From: Yersinia rohdei ATCC 43380
Lineage (GTDB): Bacteria > Pseudomonadota > Gammaproteobacteria > Enterobacterales > Enterobacteriaceae
Direction of reading: 5' to 3'
NCBI RefSeq assembly: GCF_000173775.1
Contig: NZ_ACCD01000001.1
Span: forward strand, 310,001 to 374,000
DNA: 64,000 nt
In this document: positions 20,654-31,489 of the stretch, piece after piece
How positions within the stretch are numbered: position 1 is the stretch's first letter
Layout: each line of letters begins with the position of its first letter
Notes under the pieces: generated by a model
The model's input: only the letters and a program-made list of their open reading frames with translations
Told to the model about the DNA's origin: nothing
Database searches by the model: none
Program-made: the position numbers and the translations under genes

Positions 20654-21568
20654 CTAGCGCTCAGCCAAATGTAAGAATGCCGCGCCACGCACACCGCCCG
20701 CATCACCATAACGCGCTTTTTCAATCCGTGGTAATCGAGCCACTCGCAATAAATGCTGCGGTAAACGTTTTGGCAGTTCCTGATAGATCAACTCAAAGTT
20801 TGATAAGCCCCCGCCAATCACCACTAAATGAGGGTCAAGCATGGTCAATAAATTACCCAGGCACACCGCCAGAACATCTAAAAAGCGCTCAACATGTGCC
20901 ACGGCTTTGGGTTCACCGGCATGGTAATGGGCAATTATCTCTGTCGCGGGTAAGGACTGCTGATTGAAATGCTGATACATCCATTCAAAGCCGCGCCCGG
21001 AAATATAATTCTCAATACAACCATTATGCCCACAACCACAAGGCACCCGTGGGATATCTGCACCCAATATATCCAGCGCATCGACTGGCAAGCGGAAATG
21101 GCCGAATTCACCGGTAATATGATTACGCCCACTGACAATATTGCCATTCACAATCAGGCCACCACCCACTCCGGTACCAAGAATCAACCCCAGTACCGTG
21201 GGATATTGGCGAAACTCAGGATCCCAGGCTTCAGAGAGTGCAAAACAGTTAGCATCGTTATCAATTTTGACATCGCGCTGGATCAATGCAGACAAGTCAC
21301 CCTGCAATGATTGGCCCATCGCCGCTGGCACATTCGCAGTAAACACGGTGCCGTCATCCGCAATAGGCAAGCCCGGGATGCCAATACCCACACTGCCTTT
21401 AACGCCACAATGGGCATCTGCTTCTAACGTCATATGGTGCAATGTTTGCAGCAATTGCGGGTAATCTTCGCGCGGCGTAGGGACTCGCTTATGCCAGATT
21501 CGTTGCAGGTTGGCATCAAAAACACCTAACTCAATCTTGGTGCCGCCCATATCAAAACCGTAATACAT
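20654..21568 (-). CDS. nagK: N-acetyl-D-glucosamine kinase
   Basis: 304 residues, ROK family. Phosphorylates cytoplasmic GlcNAc released by murein recycling to GlcNAc-6-P. ATP site [11 protein letters not shown] at the N-terminus, sugar-binding GEFGHFRL, and the ROK zinc cluster [15 protein letters not shown]. It works downstream of NagZ, also in this window. Starts 16 bp after lolE's stop side, i.e. last in the lolCDE-nagK run. Confidence 0.95.
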   Translation of the reverse strand: MYYGFDMGGTKIELGVFDANLQRIWHKRVPTPREDYPQLLQTLHHMTLEADAHCGVKGSVGIGIPGLPIADDGTVFTANVPAAMGQSLQGDLSALIQRDVKIDNDANCFALSEAWDPEFRQYPTVLGLILGTGVGGGLIVNGNIVSGRNHITGEFGHFRLPVDALDILGADIPRVPCGCGHNGCIENYISGRGFEWMYQHFNQQSLPATEIIAHYHAGEPKAVAHVERFLDVLAVCLGNLLTMLDPHLVVIGGGLSNFELIYQELPKRLPQHLLRVARLPRIEKARYGDAGGVRGAAFLHLAER

Positions 21569-21584
21569 AGCCCGCCCCTATTAA

Positions 21585-22832
21585 TTATTGCCCACTGAGC
21601 ACACGTGCCGGATCAATACGACTGGCGCGACGCGCAGGATACCAGCTGGCAATTAAGCTCAATACCAGCGCAGTTGCCAACACACAGGCCACATCAAACC
21701 AATGTAATTCTGACGGCAAGAAATCGATGAAATAGATATCGCCCGACAAAAATTGATGCCCGATCAGCGTTTCTAACCCACGGATAATATTGGTCAATTG
21801 CAAAGAGACAATCACACCCACCACCGCCCCGCTGATACTGCCAATAAGCCCTGCCAGCAAACCATACCAGATGAAAATGGCGCGGATCAGGCCATCTTTG
21901 GCCCCTAATGTGCGGAGCACCGCAATATCACTACTTTTATCTTTAACTGCCATGACCAATGTGGACACAATATTAAAACTGGCCACGCCAATCACCAATA
22001 TCATGGCCAAGTACATGATAGTGCGGATCATTTGTATATCACGATACATATAGCCATAAGTACCAATCCAGCTGCTGATATACACATACGCATTGGTGAC
22101 TTCACCGGCGCTGCGAACCAGTTTATTGGCGTTATAGACATCATCTACCTTGATAGCTATACCAGTGACACTGTCACCCATGTCTAAATATTGCTGCGCA
22201 TCAGCCAACGGCACCAATGCCAGACTGTGATCCAGCTGCCCGCTCAATTCAAAAACACCTGCGACCTGCAAACGGATGCGCTTAGGTTGCAGCAATTTCA
22301 TTTCAGGATCGCTATTGGGGATCATGACCGTCAACCATGACCCCTGCTTCACCCCTAAGGCATCTGCCAACCCTTTGCCTAAAATAATCTGCTGGTGACC
22401 CGCTTTGAAATTATCCCAAGCATGGTCAAGCACAAAACTGGGTAAGGCGCTAAGTTGCTGTTCTGACTGCGGATCAACACCTTTTACCTGCACCGCACGT
22501 AACTGCGTCGCGTTTTCAATCAAGCCCGTGAAGGTAATATAAGGTGCGGCAGACAGAATACCTGGAACTTTCTCAATGCGCTGCAAGGTGGCTGACCAGT
22601 CGCTGAACGGCTGATTCACCACGGCAATTTCACCATGAGGTACTACCGCTAAAATGCGGTTTTTTAGCTCCCGTTCGAAGCCGTTCATTGCACTTAAGCC
22701 GACGATCAACACCGCGACGCCCAAGGCGATACCCAATGTTGAAATCACCGAAATTAACGACACCATGCCGCCACGACGGCGACCTCGGCTAAAGCGCAAA
22801 CCAATTAACAGTGAAAGTGGCGAAACGCCCAT
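21585..22832 (-). CDS. lolE: Lipoprotein-releasing ABC transporter permease LolE
   Basis: 415 residues. MacB/FtsX-like permease: TM1 near residues 25-45, large periplasmic domain, then three TM helices from about 270 ([21 protein letters not shown]). With LolC and LolD it extracts outer-membrane lipoproteins from the inner membrane; LolE binds the lipoprotein. Its ATG shares a base with the lolD stop (TAATG), so translation is coupled. Confidence 0.96.
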   Translation of the reverse strand: MGVSPLSLLIGLRFSRGRRRGGMVSLISVISTLGIALGVAVLIVGLSAMNGFERELKNRILAVVPHGEIAVVNQPFSDWSATLQRIEKVPGILSAAPYITFTGLIENATQLRAVQVKGVDPQSEQQLSALPSFVLDHAWDNFKAGHQQIILGKGLADALGVKQGSWLTVMIPNSDPEMKLLQPKRIRLQVAGVFELSGQLDHSLALVPLADAQQYLDMGDSVTGIAIKVDDVYNANKLVRSAGEVTNAYVYISSWIGTYGYMYRDIQMIRTIMYLAMILVIGVASFNIVSTLVMAVKDKSSDIAVLRTLGAKDGLIRAIFIWYGLLAGLIGSISGAVVGVIVSLQLTNIIRGLETLIGHQFLSGDIYFIDFLPSELHWFDVACVLATALVLSLIASWYPARRASRIDPARVLSGQ

Positions 22833-23536
22833 TACTCGGCCCCCACCAACGTCAAGTGTTGCTGGAGTTGGCCATCACGCATTTCCAACTGTCGACTCAT
22901 TCGTTTCGCTAATTGTAAATCATGGGTCACCACCAAAAATGCGGTGCCCTGGCGCACATTCAATTCACCCAACAGATTGAAAATGCTATCGGCATTGCGT
23001 TGATCCAGATTACCGGTAGGCTCATCAGCCAACACCAAAGACGGATTATTGACCAGTGACCGGGCTATCGCCACTCGCTGGCGCTCCCCACCGGATAACT
23101 CTGACGGGCGATGTTTGCTGCGTTTTTCCAGACCGACGGCCACCAGCATGGCCCGCGCTTTATCTTGCGCTTCACCCGGTTTAGCGCCACCAATTAGCAA
23201 TGGCATGGCGACGTTTTCCAATGCGGTAAAATCGGGCAGCAAATGGTGGAATTGATAGATAAAACCTAATTCGCGATTACGCAGCTCCGCTTTCGCCGCA
23301 GAAGAAAGCTGATTCAGGGAGCGCCCTTGATAAATAACCTCGCCAGAAGTCGGGGAATCCAGCCCACCCAACAAATGCAGTAAGGTACTTTTGCCCGAAC
23401 CAGAGCTGCCGACAATCGCCATCAGTTCGCCCGCATCAATATTAAATGACACGTCGCGCAATACGTCAGTATGCAGTTGGCCTTCCTGATAGCGCTTGCA
23501 CAGGTTTAAACACTGTAATAAAGGATGGTTACTCAT
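22832..23536 (-). CDS. lolD: Lipoprotein-releasing system ATPase LolD
   Basis: 234 residues, cytoplasmic ABC ATPase: Walker [11 protein letters not shown]-loop, signature [12 protein letters not shown], Walker [14 protein letters not shown]-loop VTHD. I take the ATG at 23536 ([12 protein letters not shown]), which overlaps the lolC stop by 8 bp; the frame continues 30 codons upstream inside lolC but that part is not conserved. Confidence 0.97.
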   Translation of the reverse strand: MSNHPLLQCLNLCKRYQEGQLHTDVLRDVSFNIDAGELMAIVGSSGSGKSTLLHLLGGLDSPTSGEVIYQGRSLNQLSSAAKAELRNRELGFIYQFHHLLPDFTALENVAMPLLIGGAKPGEAQDKARAMLVAVGLEKRSKHRPSELSGGERQRVAIARSLVNNPSLVLADEPTGNLDQRNADSIFNLLGELNVRQGTAFLVVTHDLQLAKRMSRQLEMRDGQLQQHLTLVGAE

Positions 23537-24731
23537 AGCGTAAAGCCTCGGCAGGTTGTGCGGCGGCAGCGCGCCAGGAAGGGTAAAGCGTGGACAGTAA
23601 GGCAATCGCCATCGCCACCAGGGCAATCAGGGTCACCTGAACAGGGTTAATTTCCACCGGCAAGGTCGCGCCATCAATCAATAAACCGAGCACCGGAATA
23701 ATGGTATTCAATTGACTGGCAAGTAAAATCCCCAGCCCGGCACCGAGCAATGCGCCAATCACTCCGGCGGTGGCCCCTTGCACCATAAACACCAGCATGA
23801 TTTGCCGACGGCTTAGCCCTTGGGTTTGTAAAATAGCCACTTCGCCCTGTTTTTCCATCACTAACAGGCCCAGCGAGGTAATGATATTAAAGGCGGCTAC
23901 AGCAATAATCAGGCTAAGCAGCAATCCCATCATATTCTTTTCCATTCTTACCGCCTGGAAAAGTTCGCCTTTGCGATCACGCCAATCCTTCCATACCGTG
24001 CCTTCCGGCAAGGTCTGCTGGCTCAAGCTATCGACAGTAAGTGGCTGGGAGAGAAATAAGCGCCAACCGGTGATATTGCCAGCAGGATAGCGCATCATGC
24101 GCGAGGCATCTTGTTGATTAACCAAGATTTGATAGCCATCAACTTCGCTATCTGCAGCAAATGTTCCTATAACATTAAACAGGCGCTGGCTGGGAATACG
24201 CCCCATTGGCGTGAACTGGCTGGCACTGGGCACCATCAAACGCAGGGTTTCACCCCGTTTGACACCCAGTTGACCGGCAAGCTTTTCTCCGAGAATCATA
24301 TTGTAGCTACCTGGCTGTAAATCTTTCAGTTTCACATTCACCAAGTAGTCAGACAAGGGCTCACGCTGCTGTGGGTCAATCCCCAGCATCACCCCAGCGG
24401 CCAGATTGCGCGCACTCTGTAATACCACATCAGCAGTGGTCAAAGGGACAATATCAGTGACACCCTCCAATGATTTCAAGCTTGATGCAGGTATCTTACT
24501 TGGGTCGAGAGAACCTTGCGGCGTAGTTATCAACGCCTGTGGCATCAGCCCCAAGATATTATTTTGCAAATCGCGCTCAAAACCATTCATTACAGACAGC
24601 ACTGTAATCAATGCCATCACGCCCAGCGTAATGCCGATGGTAGAAAGCCATGAAACAAACCGACCAAAACGGTCAGATGCACGCCCGCGCATATAACGCA
24701 GGCCAATAAATAATGCGACAGGTTGATACAT
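23529..24731 (-). CDS. lolC: Lipoprotein-releasing ABC transporter permease LolC
   Basis: 400 residues, same architecture as LolE (one N-terminal TM, periplasmic domain, three C-terminal TMs starting near [18 protein letters not shown]). LolC recruits the periplasmic chaperone LolA through its hook loop. First gene of lolCDE-nagK on the minus strand; divergent from mfd across 272 bp. E. coli has ycfT between them. Confidence 0.96.
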   Translation of the reverse strand: MYQPVALFIGLRYMRGRASDRFGRFVSWLSTIGITLGVMALITVLSVMNGFERDLQNNILGLMPQALITTPQGSLDPSKIPASSLKSLEGVTDIVPLTTADVVLQSARNLAAGVMLGIDPQQREPLSDYLVNVKLKDLQPGSYNMILGEKLAGQLGVKRGETLRLMVPSASQFTPMGRIPSQRLFNVIGTFAADSEVDGYQILVNQQDASRMMRYPAGNITGWRLFLSQPLTVDSLSQQTLPEGTVWKDWRDRKGELFQAVRMEKNMMGLLLSLIIAVAAFNIITSLGLLVMEKQGEVAILQTQGLSRRQIMLVFMVQGATAGVIGALLGAGLGILLASQLNTIIPVLGLLIDGATLPVEINPVQVTLIALVAMAIALLSTLYPSWRAAAAQPAEALRYE

Positions 24732-24908
24732 GAAATCTGTTTAGATCCTGTTGCTAAAGCAAAGTGATCGAGGATAATAAAGGGTACTACCGCTTTATGG
24801 AACCACTAACCGCCTATATCTCTGGCTTTTATTCCAAATCAGAGCGCCAATCTGTGGCTATGCCCTCGCACGTGCTAGGATAATTGCCAAGATAATTTGT
24901 CGTCTGTT

Positions 24909-24936
24909 GTGCTAAAACTGTGGTGCTAAAACTGTT
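24909..24936. repeat. 14-bp tandem duplication upstream of mfd
   Basis: GTGCTAAAACTGTG (24909-24922) is followed at once by GTGCTAAAACTGTT, 13 of 14 identical, in the lolC-mfd divergent promoter region. Confidence 0.65.
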
Positions 24937-25003
24937 CTACTGCAACAAAACACGGGTAACTCTACCCAAAGTGATTGGATACCAAGAGACTGTGTAACTG
25001 CTT

Positions 25004-28000
25004 ATGCCCCAACAATATCGTTATTCATTGCCACAGCGACGTGGCGATACCCGCCAGTTAGGCCAGTTGACCGGTTCGGCTTGTGCTGTCGAATGTGCGG
25101 AAATCATTGAGCGCCATAATGGCCCGGTAATGTTAATTACCCCCGACATGCAAACGGCGCTGCGCCTGCGAGATGAGATTCAACAATTTTCTCCTCGCCC
25201 GGTGAGTACCCTTTCCGATTGGGAAACACTGCCTTACGACAGTTTCTCACCCCATCAGGATATTATTTCGGCCCGCCTTTCTTGCCTGTACCATCTTCCA
25301 GCAATGGAACGCGGCGTAATTATTCTACCGATTAATACACTGATGCAACGGGTTTGCCCGCATGAATTCCTGCACGGGCATGCGCTGGTAATGAAAAAAG
25401 GCCAGCATCTGTCACGAGATAAATTGCGGGCGCAACTTGAGCAAGCAGGCTACCGCAGTGTCTCTCAGGTGATGGAACACGGTGAGTTTGCGACCCGTGG
25501 TGCGCTGCTGGATTTGTATCCGATGGGCAGCGACGAACCTTATCGCATTGATTTCTTTGATGATGATATTGACAGCCTGCGCGTATTTGATGTTGATTCG
25601 CAGCGCACACTGTCAGAAGTTGAGCAGATTAACTTACTGCCCGCTCATGAATTCCCGATAGATAAGACCGCAATTGAATTGTTCCGCAGCCAGTGGCGCG
25701 AACAGTTTGATGTTCGCCGCGATGCTGAACATATTTATCAGCAAGTCAGCAAAGGTATCTGGCCCGCTGGTATTGAATACTGGCAACCCCTCTTTTTCAG
25801 CCAGCCATTGCCTGCGCTCTTTAGCTACTTACCTGAAAATACCTTATTGATTAATACCGGTGACCTGGAAAGCTCGGCAGAGCGTTTTTGGCAGGATGTT
25901 AACCAACGTTTTGAGAGCCGCCGTATTGACCCAATGCGCCCATTGCTCCCACCCGAAGCTCTCTGGTTACGGGTCGATTCGCTGTTTAGTGAGCTAAAAG
26001 CATGGCCGCGGGTGCAATTTAAAACCGAGGCGCTGCCGACCAAAACCGCCAATACCAATCTGGAATATCAGGCCCTGCCTGATTTGTCGGTTCAGGCGCA
26101 ACAAAAAGCCCCGCTGGATAATCTGCGCCGTTTTATTGAATCTTTCCGTGGTAGCCTGGTGTTCTCTGTCGAAAGTGAAGGTCGGCGCGAAACACTGCAA
26201 GACTTGCTGGCACGGATAAAAGTCAGCCCGTCACTGATAACCCAGCTATCTCAAGCCACGGCTCCCGGCCATTATCTGATGATTGGGGCCGCCGAACGCG
26301 GCTTTTTGGATACCGATAAACAGCTAGCGCTGATTTGTGAGAGCGACCTGCTGGGTGAGCGCGTTAGCCGCCGCCGGCATGATAATCGCCGCACCATTAA
26401 TACTGACACCTTGATCCGAAATTTGGCGGAGCTGCGCCCCGGTCAACCGGTGGTTCATCTGGAGCACGGCGTCGGGCGCTATCTGGGCTTGACCACCCTC
26501 GAAGCAGGCGGCATTAAAGCTGAATACTTGATATTGACCTATGCTGGCGAAGATAAGCTGTATGTGCCGGTGTCGTCTTTGCACCTGATCAGCCGCTATT
26601 CCGGGGGAGCAGATGAAAATGCGCCGCTGCATAGACTGGGGGGCGATGTCTGGAGCCGCGCGCGGCAGAAAGCCGCCGAAAAAGTGCGTGATGTGGCCGC
26701 TGAACTGCTGGATATCTATGCGCAACGCGCCGCCAAGTCCGGTTTTAAATTCAAACTCGACCGTGACCAATACCAGCTCTTCTGCCAAAGCTTCCCCTTT
26801 GAAACTACGCCAGATCAAGAACAGGCCATTAATGCCGTTCTCAGCGATATGTGCCGGCCTCTGGCGATGGATCGTCTGGTGTGCGGTGATGTTGGTTTCG
26901 GTAAAACCGAAGTTGCCATGCGGGCGGCCTTCCTTTCTGTTGCTAATAATAAGCAAGTAGCAGTATTGGTACCGACCACCCTGCTTGCCCAACAGCATTT
27001 TGACAATTTCCGCGACCGCTTTGCCACTTGGCCGGTGCGGATAGAAATGATGTCCCGCTTTCGCAGTGCTAAAGAGCAGCAGGTCATTTTGGAACAAGCC
27101 GCTGAAGGGAAAGTCGATATTATTATCGGCACCCATAAATTGCTGCAAAGTGACTTGCGCTGGAAAGATCTCGGCCTGCTGATTGTTGATGAAGAACATC
27201 GCTTTGGGGTGCGCCATAAAGAGCGCATCAAAGCCATGCGCGCAGATGTTGATATCCTAACGCTGACCGCCACACCTATCCCGCGCACGCTAAATATGGC
27301 GATGAGCGGTATGCGTGACTTATCCATTATTGCCACACCACCAGCACGCCGTTTAGCGGTAAAAACCTTTGTGCGCGAGTATGACAGCTTGGTCGTGCGA
27401 GAAGCTATTCTGCGTGAAGTGCTGCGCGGCGGGCAGGTTTATTACCTTTTCAATGATGTGGAAAATATTGAAAAAGCCACTCAGCGGCTGGCAGAGTTAG
27501 TCCCGGAAGCCCGCATCGCCATCGGCCACGGGCAAATGCGCGAGCGGGATCTTGAGCGCGTGATGAATGATTTCCACCATCAGCGCTTTAATGTTCTGGT
27601 CTGCACCACCATTATTGAAACGGGAATTGATATTCCTAGCGCCAATACCATTATCATTGAACGTGCCGACCATTTTGGCTTGGCTCAGCTGCACCAATTA
27701 CGTGGCCGAGTCGGGCGCTCCCACCATCAGGCCTATGCTTACCTGCTAACCCCCAATCCAAAAGCCATGACCACCGATGCCAAAAAACGGCTAGAGGCCA
27801 TTGCATCGCTGGAAGATCTCGGGGCCGGTTTTGCATTAGCGACCCATGACCTGGAGATTCGCGGTGCCGGTGAGTTACTCGGTGAAGACCAAAGTGGCCA
27901 GATGACCACCATTGGTTTCTCACTGTATATGGAGCTATTAGAAAGTGCGGTAGATGCGCTAAAAGAAGGCCGGGAGCCGTCACTGGAGGATTTGACCAGC

Positions 28001-28450
28001 AACCAAACCGAAATTGAAATGCGCATGCCGGTGCTACTGCCAGACGACTTTATTCCTGATGTGAATATCCGGCTTTCGTTCTATAAGCGTATTGCCAGTG
28101 CACGCGATGAAACCGAACTCGATGAGTTAAAAGTGGAGTTAATTGACCGCTTTGGCACCCTGCCAGATGCCGCCCGTTATTTGTTGCATACCGCGCGGTT
28201 GCGCCAACAAGCACAGGCGTTGGGCATCAAACGTATTGAAGGTAATGAGCGCGGGGGCTTTATCGAATTTGGTGAGAAAAATAAAGTCGATCCGGTCTAT
28301 CTGATTGGTTTGCTACAGCGCCAGCCGCAAATATTCCGACTGGAAGGGCCAACTAAGCTGAAATTTATGCAGGATTTAAGTGACAGGTCGCAACGGCTGA
28401 AGTTTATCAGTGAACTGCTGGCGGCATTTGCTCAACATCGCGCGGCATAG
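25004..28450 (+). CDS. mfd: Transcription-repair coupling factor Mfd
   Basis: 1148 residues, full length. Displaces RNA polymerase stalled at DNA damage and recruits UvrA. Visible order: UvrB-homology module with the QVMEHGEFATRGALLDLYP block (about 155-175), RNA-polymerase interaction domain with LEHGVGRYLGL (about 485), RecG-like SF2 translocase with Walker A GDVGFGKTE (about 627), DEEH box (about 730), TATPIPRTL motif III and the RGRVGRS motif VI, then TRG and the C-terminal autoinhibitory D7 domain. ATG at 25004. Followed by a perfect hairpin. Confidence 0.98.
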   Translation: MPQQYRYSLPQRRGDTRQLGQLTGSACAVECAEIIERHNGPVMLITPDMQTALRLRDEIQQFSPRPVSTLSDWETLPYDSFSPHQDIISARLSCLYHLPAMERGVIILPINTLMQRVCPHEFLHGHALVMKKGQHLSRDKLRAQLEQAGYRSVSQVMEHGEFATRGALLDLYPMGSDEPYRIDFFDDDIDSLRVFDVDSQRTLSEVEQINLLPAHEFPIDKTAIELFRSQWREQFDVRRDAEHIYQQVSKGIWPAGIEYWQPLFFSQPLPALFSYLPENTLLINTGDLESSAERFWQDVNQRFESRRIDPMRPLLPPEALWLRVDSLFSELKAWPRVQFKTEALPTKTANTNLEYQALPDLSVQAQQKAPLDNLRRFIESFRGSLVFSVESEGRRETLQDLLARIKVSPSLITQLSQATAPGHYLMIGAAERGFLDTDKQLALICESDLLGERVSRRRHDNRRTINTDTLIRNLAELRPGQPVVHLEHGVGRYLGLTTLEAGGIKAEYLILTYAGEDKLYVPVSSLHLISRYSGGADENAPLHRLGGDVWSRARQKAAEKVRDVAAELLDIYAQRAAKSGFKFKLDRDQYQLFCQSFPFETTPDQEQAINAVLSDMCRPLAMDRLVCGDVGFGKTEVAMRAAFLSVANNKQVAVLVPTTLLAQQHFDNFRDRFATWPVRIEMMSRFRSAKEQQVILEQAAEGKVDIIIGTHKLLQSDLRWKDLGLLIVDEEHRFGVRHKERIKAMRADVDILTLTATPIPRTLNMAMSGMRDLSIIATPPARRLAVKTFVREYDSLVVREAILREVLRGGQVYYLFNDVENIEKATQRLAELVPEARIAIGHGQMRERDLERVMNDFHHQRFNVLVCTTIIETGIDIPSANTIIIERADHFGLAQLHQLRGRVGRSHHQAYAYLLTPNPKAMTTDAKKRLEAIASLEDLGAGFALATHDLEIRGAGELLGEDQSGQMTTIGFSLYMELLESAVDALKEGREPSLEDLTSNQTEIEMRMPVLLPDDFIPDVNIRLSFYKRIASARDETELDELKVELIDRFGTLPDAARYLLHTARLRQQAQALGIKRIEGNERGGFIEFGEKNKVDPVYLIGLLQRQPQIFRLEGPTKLKFMQDLSDRSQRLKFISELLAAFAQHRAA

Positions 28451-28472
28451 TAGAGGCATAGTGGGATAATAA

Positions 28473-28502
28473 GCACGGGTTTCAGTAAGGAGAAACCCGT
28501 GC
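28473..28502. terminator. Hairpin after mfd
   Basis: Perfect 11-bp stem GCACGGGTTTC / GAAACCCGTGC, 8-base loop, no T run; lies between convergent mfd and ycfJ. Confidence 0.5.
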
Positions 28503-28680
28503 CAATGCTAATGCCACTCGCTTAACAGTCATACCGGTTATCTTGCAAATTGCAGCCAGGCGGCAACTTGGAATCTACTGGGTATATCTGGTGTTAAACG
28601 ATCAGAATTAACACTAAACACGGGTTCTTAATTCAAGGCCTGAACAACAATAATAGATTCTTGGGCAACAGACGTTGGAT

Positions 28681-29220
28681 TTATGCTTTGTTGTTCAATA
28701 TCAGTTGACCATTTTTATCGATTGGGATCTGCGTGCCTGGATCACGATCCATGCGAATTTTCCCCTGCTGATCGCCAATTTTGTAGGTTACGTCATATCC
28801 CAACATTTTCTGTGACTTATCGTAAACAGTTTGGCAACGTTGCTGGGTGGTCGTATAGGTATCACTTTCCTGCATATTACTTTGGACACGATTACCCGCA
28901 TACCCACCCGCTAAGGCACCCGCAACAGTAGCAATGTCTTTGCCTCGACCGCCACCCACTTGATGACCCAGAACCCCACCCGCCACAGCGCCTAGCACTG
29001 AACCGGTAATCTGATTTTCATCCTTCACCGGTTGACGGTGCGTGGTGGTCACATTCCGACATTCCTGCCGAGGCGTTTTAATCGTCTCTTTAATGGGTGT
29101 CGCAGTAAGAACTTGTGCATATTGAGGTGCACTGGAGAACACATTCATACCCGCAACAGCGGCAATACCCAAAGCCGCAGCAATACCGACACCCACACCT
29201 GCTAACATTGATTTGTTCAC
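28681..29220 (-). CDS. ycfJ: YcfJ family glycine-zipper envelope protein
   Basis: 179 residues. N-terminal hydrophobic segment (MLAGVGVGIAAALGIAAVAG) acts as signal or anchor, followed by a glycine-zipper domain (GSVLGAVAGGVLGH, then VAGALAGGYAGN) as in the 17-kDa/RcnB-like envelope proteins, and a conserved C-terminal domain (MLGYDVTYKIGDQQGKIRM). The start is GTG at 29220: it matches E. coli residue 1 and has AGGAGG 8 bases upstream. Role unknown, probably outer-membrane or periplasmic. Between ycfJ and mfd, E. coli has ycfQRS; here none. Confidence 0.92.
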   Translation of the reverse strand: MNKSMLAGVGVGIAAALGIAAVAGMNVFSSAPQYAQVLTATPIKETIKTPRQECRNVTTTHRQPVKDENQITGSVLGAVAGGVLGHQVGGGRGKDIATVAGALAGGYAGNRVQSNMQESDTYTTTQQRCQTVYDKSQKMLGYDVTYKIGDQQGKIRMDRDPGTQIPIDKNGQLILNNKA

Positions 29221-29493
29221 AGGAAATCCTCCTGAAAGTGTTACCACGCATCTTCTGCCTCAGAATTTCAACGTAAAATAGAAAATCTGACAACCTCCGG
29301 TATGGAAGGATTTACCTCTCAATTTCCGGAATACGGCGTGCGTGACTCGCCGTTTATAAACTCAGTAGAGTCTGCACAATGTGCTTTGACCTAGCAATAA
29401 GATAAATGGATGAAACGCTAGGATAGTAGGTGTGAATAGGTATGTTTAGGAAGAATCCGACTGCGTAAATTTGTTACAGCAGAATTTTATGCT

Positions 29494-29537
29494 AAATATT
29501 TAGCATTGTGTGCGGAAATTTTTAGCATTCCGTGCGC
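29494..29537. repeat. 22-bp tandem duplication (two copies)
   Basis: Copies at 29494-29515 and 29516-29537 share 18 of 22 bases (core TTTAGCATT then GTGCG). The first is entered through the palindrome GCTAAATATTTAGC (29491-29504). Confidence 0.6.
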
Positions 29538-29548
29538 GAGTAAATCCT

Positions 29549-29585
29549 AAAAAAAACCGCCACTATTATTAATAGTAGCGGCTTT
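29549..29585 (-). terminator. Rho-independent terminator downstream of ndh
   Basis: On the minus strand GCCGCTACTATTA / AATAGTGGCGG (one A/C mismatch) followed by a run of eight T. It is about 160 bases after the ndh stop, leaving a long 3' untranslated region that contains element copy B. Confidence 0.75.
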
Positions 29586-29640
29586 TCAGTAAGAGAGTAT
29601 TCCTCAAAGGCAAAGATGAACTTAGGCGGCTGATAACAAA

Positions 29641-29730
29641 CCGCCATTCTCCGCTCCGAGTCACTCGGGGTGGCGGCACCGATGGCCGCGCCAGTTGCTT
29701 ACGCGGCTACGGCACATGGCCCCGTCCCTG
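29641..29730. repeat. Structured intergenic element, copy B (downstream of ndh)
   Basis: GC-rich, with the palindrome CCGAG-TCA-CTCGG and further pairing GGCGGC/GCCGCG. Its core (29656-29685) aligns to copy A at 20496. It begins about 20 bases after the ndh stop and would be in the ndh 3' untranslated region. Confidence 0.55.
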
Positions 29731-29742
29731 CAACAGAATCTG

Positions 29743-31047
29743 TTAGTGGAGTTTTAATCGCGGGCGAATAACCCGATTAATCCCGCCCACCAGCATCATC
29801 AAGCCGGTCTTGGTGTAACCATGCAATGCCACCTGATGCATACGATAGAGTGATATATAAACAATACGCGCTACACGCCCTTCGACCATCATAGAACCGC
29901 GCATCAGGTTACCCATCAGGCTGCCGACAGTACTGAATTTCGACAGTGAAACCAGTGAGCCGTGGTCTTTATAAATATAAGGTTTCAGCGGCTGGTCATT
30001 GAGCAATGCCAGAATATTGCTATAGCAGCGGCTGGCCATTTGATGGGCAGATTGCGCCCGTGGTGGCACAAAACCGCCATTAGGTTGCGGGCAAGAAGCG
30101 CAATCGCCAATAGCAAAAATGTTCGGATCACGGGTAGTTTGCAAGGTCGGTTCAACCACCAGCTGATTAATCCGGTTAGTTTCCAACCCGGCGATATCTT
30201 TCATAAAGTCTGGTGCTTTGATACCCGCAGCCCATACCATCAAATCGGCATTAATAAATTCGCCATCTTTGGTATTCAAGCCCTTTTCATCAGCGCTGGT
30301 TACCATAGTTTTGGTTAATACACGGACACCCAGTTTAATGAGTTCCTGATGGGCTGCGGCTGAAATACGTGGCGGCAATGCGGGCAAAATACGCTCCCCG
30401 GCCTCAACCAAGGTGACATTCAGCGCGTGATTGTCTAAGCCCTCAAAACCATAGCTATGCAGCTGTTTCACCGCATTGTGCAGTTCAGCAGACAGCTCAA
30501 CACCCGTCGCGCCGCCCCCGACAATAGCGATATTTACTTTGCCCTTCTCACCCGGTTGCGCTGAATATTTCAGGAACAAGTTGAGCATTTCATTATGGAA
30601 ACGATGCGCCTGATGCGGGTTGTCCAGGAAGATGCAATGGTCTTTCACCCCCGGGGTACCAAAATCATTCGACGTGCTGCCCAGTGCCATAACCAAAATG
30701 TCATAGGTCAATTCGCGTTGCGTCACCAACACATCGCCATGTTCATCGCAAATTTCTGCCAGACTCAGGGTTTTGGTTTCACGATTAATATTAGTTAACG
30801 AACCCAACTGGAAATTAAAATAGTGGTTGCGGGCATGAGCAAGGTAGCTCAATGCATCAACACCATCATCCAGCGAACCGGTTGCAACTTCATGTAACAG
30901 TGGCTTCCACAGATGGCTGTGGTTGCGATCCACCAAAACAATGTCGGCTTTTTTGCTGCGGCCCAGTTTATGACCCAGACTGGTTGCCAGCTCAAGACCG
31001 CCGGCACCACCACCAATAATAACGATTTTTTTCTTCGGCGTTGTCAA
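29743..31047 (-). CDS. ndh: NADH dehydrogenase II (non-proton-pumping)
   Basis: 434 residues. FAD-dependent NADH:ubiquinone oxidoreductase on the inner face of the membrane; passes electrons without pumping protons. Two dinucleotide folds: FAD site [16 protein letters not shown] at the N-terminus and NADH site [17 protein letters not shown] near residue 175; [10 protein letters not shown] closes the FAD pocket; C-terminal amphipathic helix binds the membrane. A perfect FNR box upstream fits the known anaerobic repression of E. coli ndh. Confidence 0.97.
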   Translation of the reverse strand: MTTPKKKIVIIGGGAGGLELATSLGHKLGRSKKADIVLVDRNHSHLWKPLLHEVATGSLDDGVDALSYLAHARNHYFNFQLGSLTNINRETKTLSLAEICDEHGDVLVTQRELTYDILVMALGSTSNDFGTPGVKDHCIFLDNPHQAHRFHNEMLNLFLKYSAQPGEKGKVNIAIVGGGATGVELSAELHNAVKQLHSYGFEGLDNHALNVTLVEAGERILPALPPRISAAAHQELIKLGVRVLTKTMVTSADEKGLNTKDGEFINADLMVWAAGIKAPDFMKDIAGLETNRINQLVVEPTLQTTRDPNIFAIGDCASCPQPNGGFVPPRAQSAHQMASRCYSNILALLNDQPLKPYIYKDHGSLVSLSKFSTVGSLMGNLMRGSMMVEGRVARIVYISLYRMHQVALHGYTKTGLMMLVGGINRVIRPRLKLH

Positions 31048-31182
31048 AATGACCCCCTAAATGTGAACCAATTGTTAGCTAAGGGTAAACAAATAATATC
31101 CTTAGATAACATAGGGTTCGCTGATATCAATTCAATAAACTGTAGTCAGAATATCATGCAGGGTTATTTGGTCATACCAAAA

Positions 31183-31196
31183 TTGATATATATCAA
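31183..31196. promoter_or_regulatory. FNR box of ndh
   Basis: TTGATATATATCAA matches the FNR consensus TTGAT-N4-ATCAA in all ten defined positions, about 140 bases upstream of the ndh ATG. Confidence 0.8.
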
Positions 31197-31337
31197 CTTT
31201 ATTTGATTAAGGTTGCAGCACAGAAATTTTTCTGGAATAAGATTCAAATAGTTAGCGCCAGGTCACAATTTGCAATTTTTCTATTTGATAGGAGATAAAG
31301 CGCGATTTTAGCCTTTTGCATCATAAAAATGGCCTGA

Positions 31338-31360
31338 AAAAAGCAACCGCAGTGCTTTTT
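31338..31360 (-). terminator. Terminator-like hairpin downstream of ycfP
   Basis: AAAAAGCA-ACCGCAG-TGCTTTTT, symmetric, so it gives a T run on both strands. About 130 bases after the ycfP stop. Confidence 0.55.
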
Positions 31361-31489
31361 CCAAGCCACAGAGTAAAGAATGAGCCGTATAATAATTAAC
31401 CCGTATTTAACAAAAAAACGCATTAATTACTGGCTGCCAGCTGGCCCTATACTTTTTTCACCTGTCTTCCACTCTCTTACTCTTTTCCA

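Larger units (their letters stand above)
29221..29742. other. ycfJ-ndh intergenic region
   Basis: 522 bp with no supported gene. It holds, left to right, the ycfJ promoter zone, a 22-bp direct repeat, the ndh terminator and structured element copy B. Confidence 0.6.
31048..31489. other. ndh upstream region
   Basis: 442 bp between ycfP and ndh (both minus strand). Holds the ndh promoter with an FNR site and a terminator-like hairpin after ycfP; no gene supported. Confidence 0.6.

Noticed and set aside
26324-27217. 297-codon frame antisense to mfd
   Set aside because: It mirrors the well-conserved translocase domain of mfd; no ribosome site or family features. A codon-bias shadow.
31118-31131. 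Second FNR-like site upstream of ndh
   Set aside because: TTGAATTGATATCA on the minus strand matches only the first half of the consensus.
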